Shown here piece after piece: positions 60,169 through 60,272 of a stretch of 60,272 nt of DNA. Position numbers and translations under genes: made by a program. Under the pieces are notes generated by a model, which was given only the letters and a program-made list of their open reading frames with translations, searched no databases and was not told the origin of the DNA. How positions within the stretch are numbered: position 1 is the first letter of the stretch; the number at the start of each line of letters is the position of its first letter. Source of the DNA: Hydrogenophaga flava NBRC 102514 (GTDB taxonomy: Bacteria; Pseudomonadota; Gammaproteobacteria; Burkholderiales; Burkholderiaceae_C); NCBI RefSeq assembly GCF_001571145.1, contig NZ_BCTF01000029.1:1-60272 (forward strand). Reading direction: 5' to 3'.

Positions 60169-60272
60169 AATCTGCCGATGACTCCAGTTCGGTTGCCCAT
60201 GGGCAGACTTGAGGGCGATCGCGTGGCGTGACGTAATAAATGTTTCTGGATGCAACATTCATATTATGCTCT
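60169..60272. other. Right-hand intergenic end of the window
   Basis: No gene is seen here. The last 45 bases become AT-rich, with TATTAT (60262-60267), a possible -10 for a plus-strand gene beyond the window. Confidence 0.4.

Overview
The window is a gene-dense (about 54 protein genes, no gap over 300 bases), GC-rich stretch of bacterial chromosome. Gene content and order (smc-zipA-ligA, yciB-bolA-parvulin, mltG-tmk-holB-pilZ-tatD, dapC-dapD-PilU-like-dapE-prmB, the Tct transporter, a dispersed intergenic repeat of a type I recall from Comamonadaceae) point to a betaproteobacterium of the order Burkholderiales, most likely family Comamonadaceae (Hydrogenophaga/Acidovorax-like). This is inferred from reading, not from a search. 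I see no rRNA, tRNA, CRISPR array, insertion sequence, prophage or integrase.

Layout. 1-7.9 kb: the tail of a chemoreceptor, a small GlsB-type membrane protein, then a six-gene minus-strand operon (dapC, dapD, a PilT/PilU ATPase, dapE, prmB, yheS) combining lysine/peptidoglycan precursor synthesis with translation accessory functions. 8-18.4 kb: an M48 protease, the chromosome/division/repair trio smc-zipA-ligA, an unrecognised membrane protein, a small cytochrome c and peptide deformylase. 18.4-24.2 kb: a complete three-gene RND efflux operon. 24.2-32.6 kb: glnD and map (minus), an outer-membrane-like protein, purL. 32.6-39.6 kb: single genes of mixed function (phytanoyl-CoA dioxygenase family, DUF808, hemerythrin, two small proteins, RlhA-type U32 protein, esterase, DUF1624 membrane acyltransferase). 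39.6-43.0 kb: a regulated catabolic operon (glutamine-synthetase-like ligase, class III aminotransferase, GntR/FCD regulator) with two matching palindromes flanking its promoter. 43.1-44.8 kb: yciB-bolA-parvulin. 44.9-48 kb: poorly characterised envelope genes (TerB/DUF697-like, small membrane protein, DedA, lipoprotein). 48-51.1 kb: iron-type alcohol dehydrogenase, divergent from an esterase and a thioesterase-acetyltransferase fusion. 51.1-57.8 kb: NRDE protein, ygfZ, and the operon mltG-tmk-holB-pilZ-tatD-ankyrin. 57.9-60.3 kb: tctBA, a strong terminator, and a 42-residue membrane protein below a CRP-type site.

Most genes are conserved housekeeping genes. The less ordinary material is: the GntR operon and its operator pair; the orphan membrane protein after ligA; the FNR/Dnr-like palindrome before the hemerythrin gene; the small membrane protein with a CRP-like site; the two-domain thioesterase-GNAT protein; and four genes whose start codons follow a GATAAT box by only 7-9 bases with no Shine-Dalgarno, suggesting leaderless mRNAs. 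I found no convincing wholly new multi-gene system; the best candidates are listed as findings.
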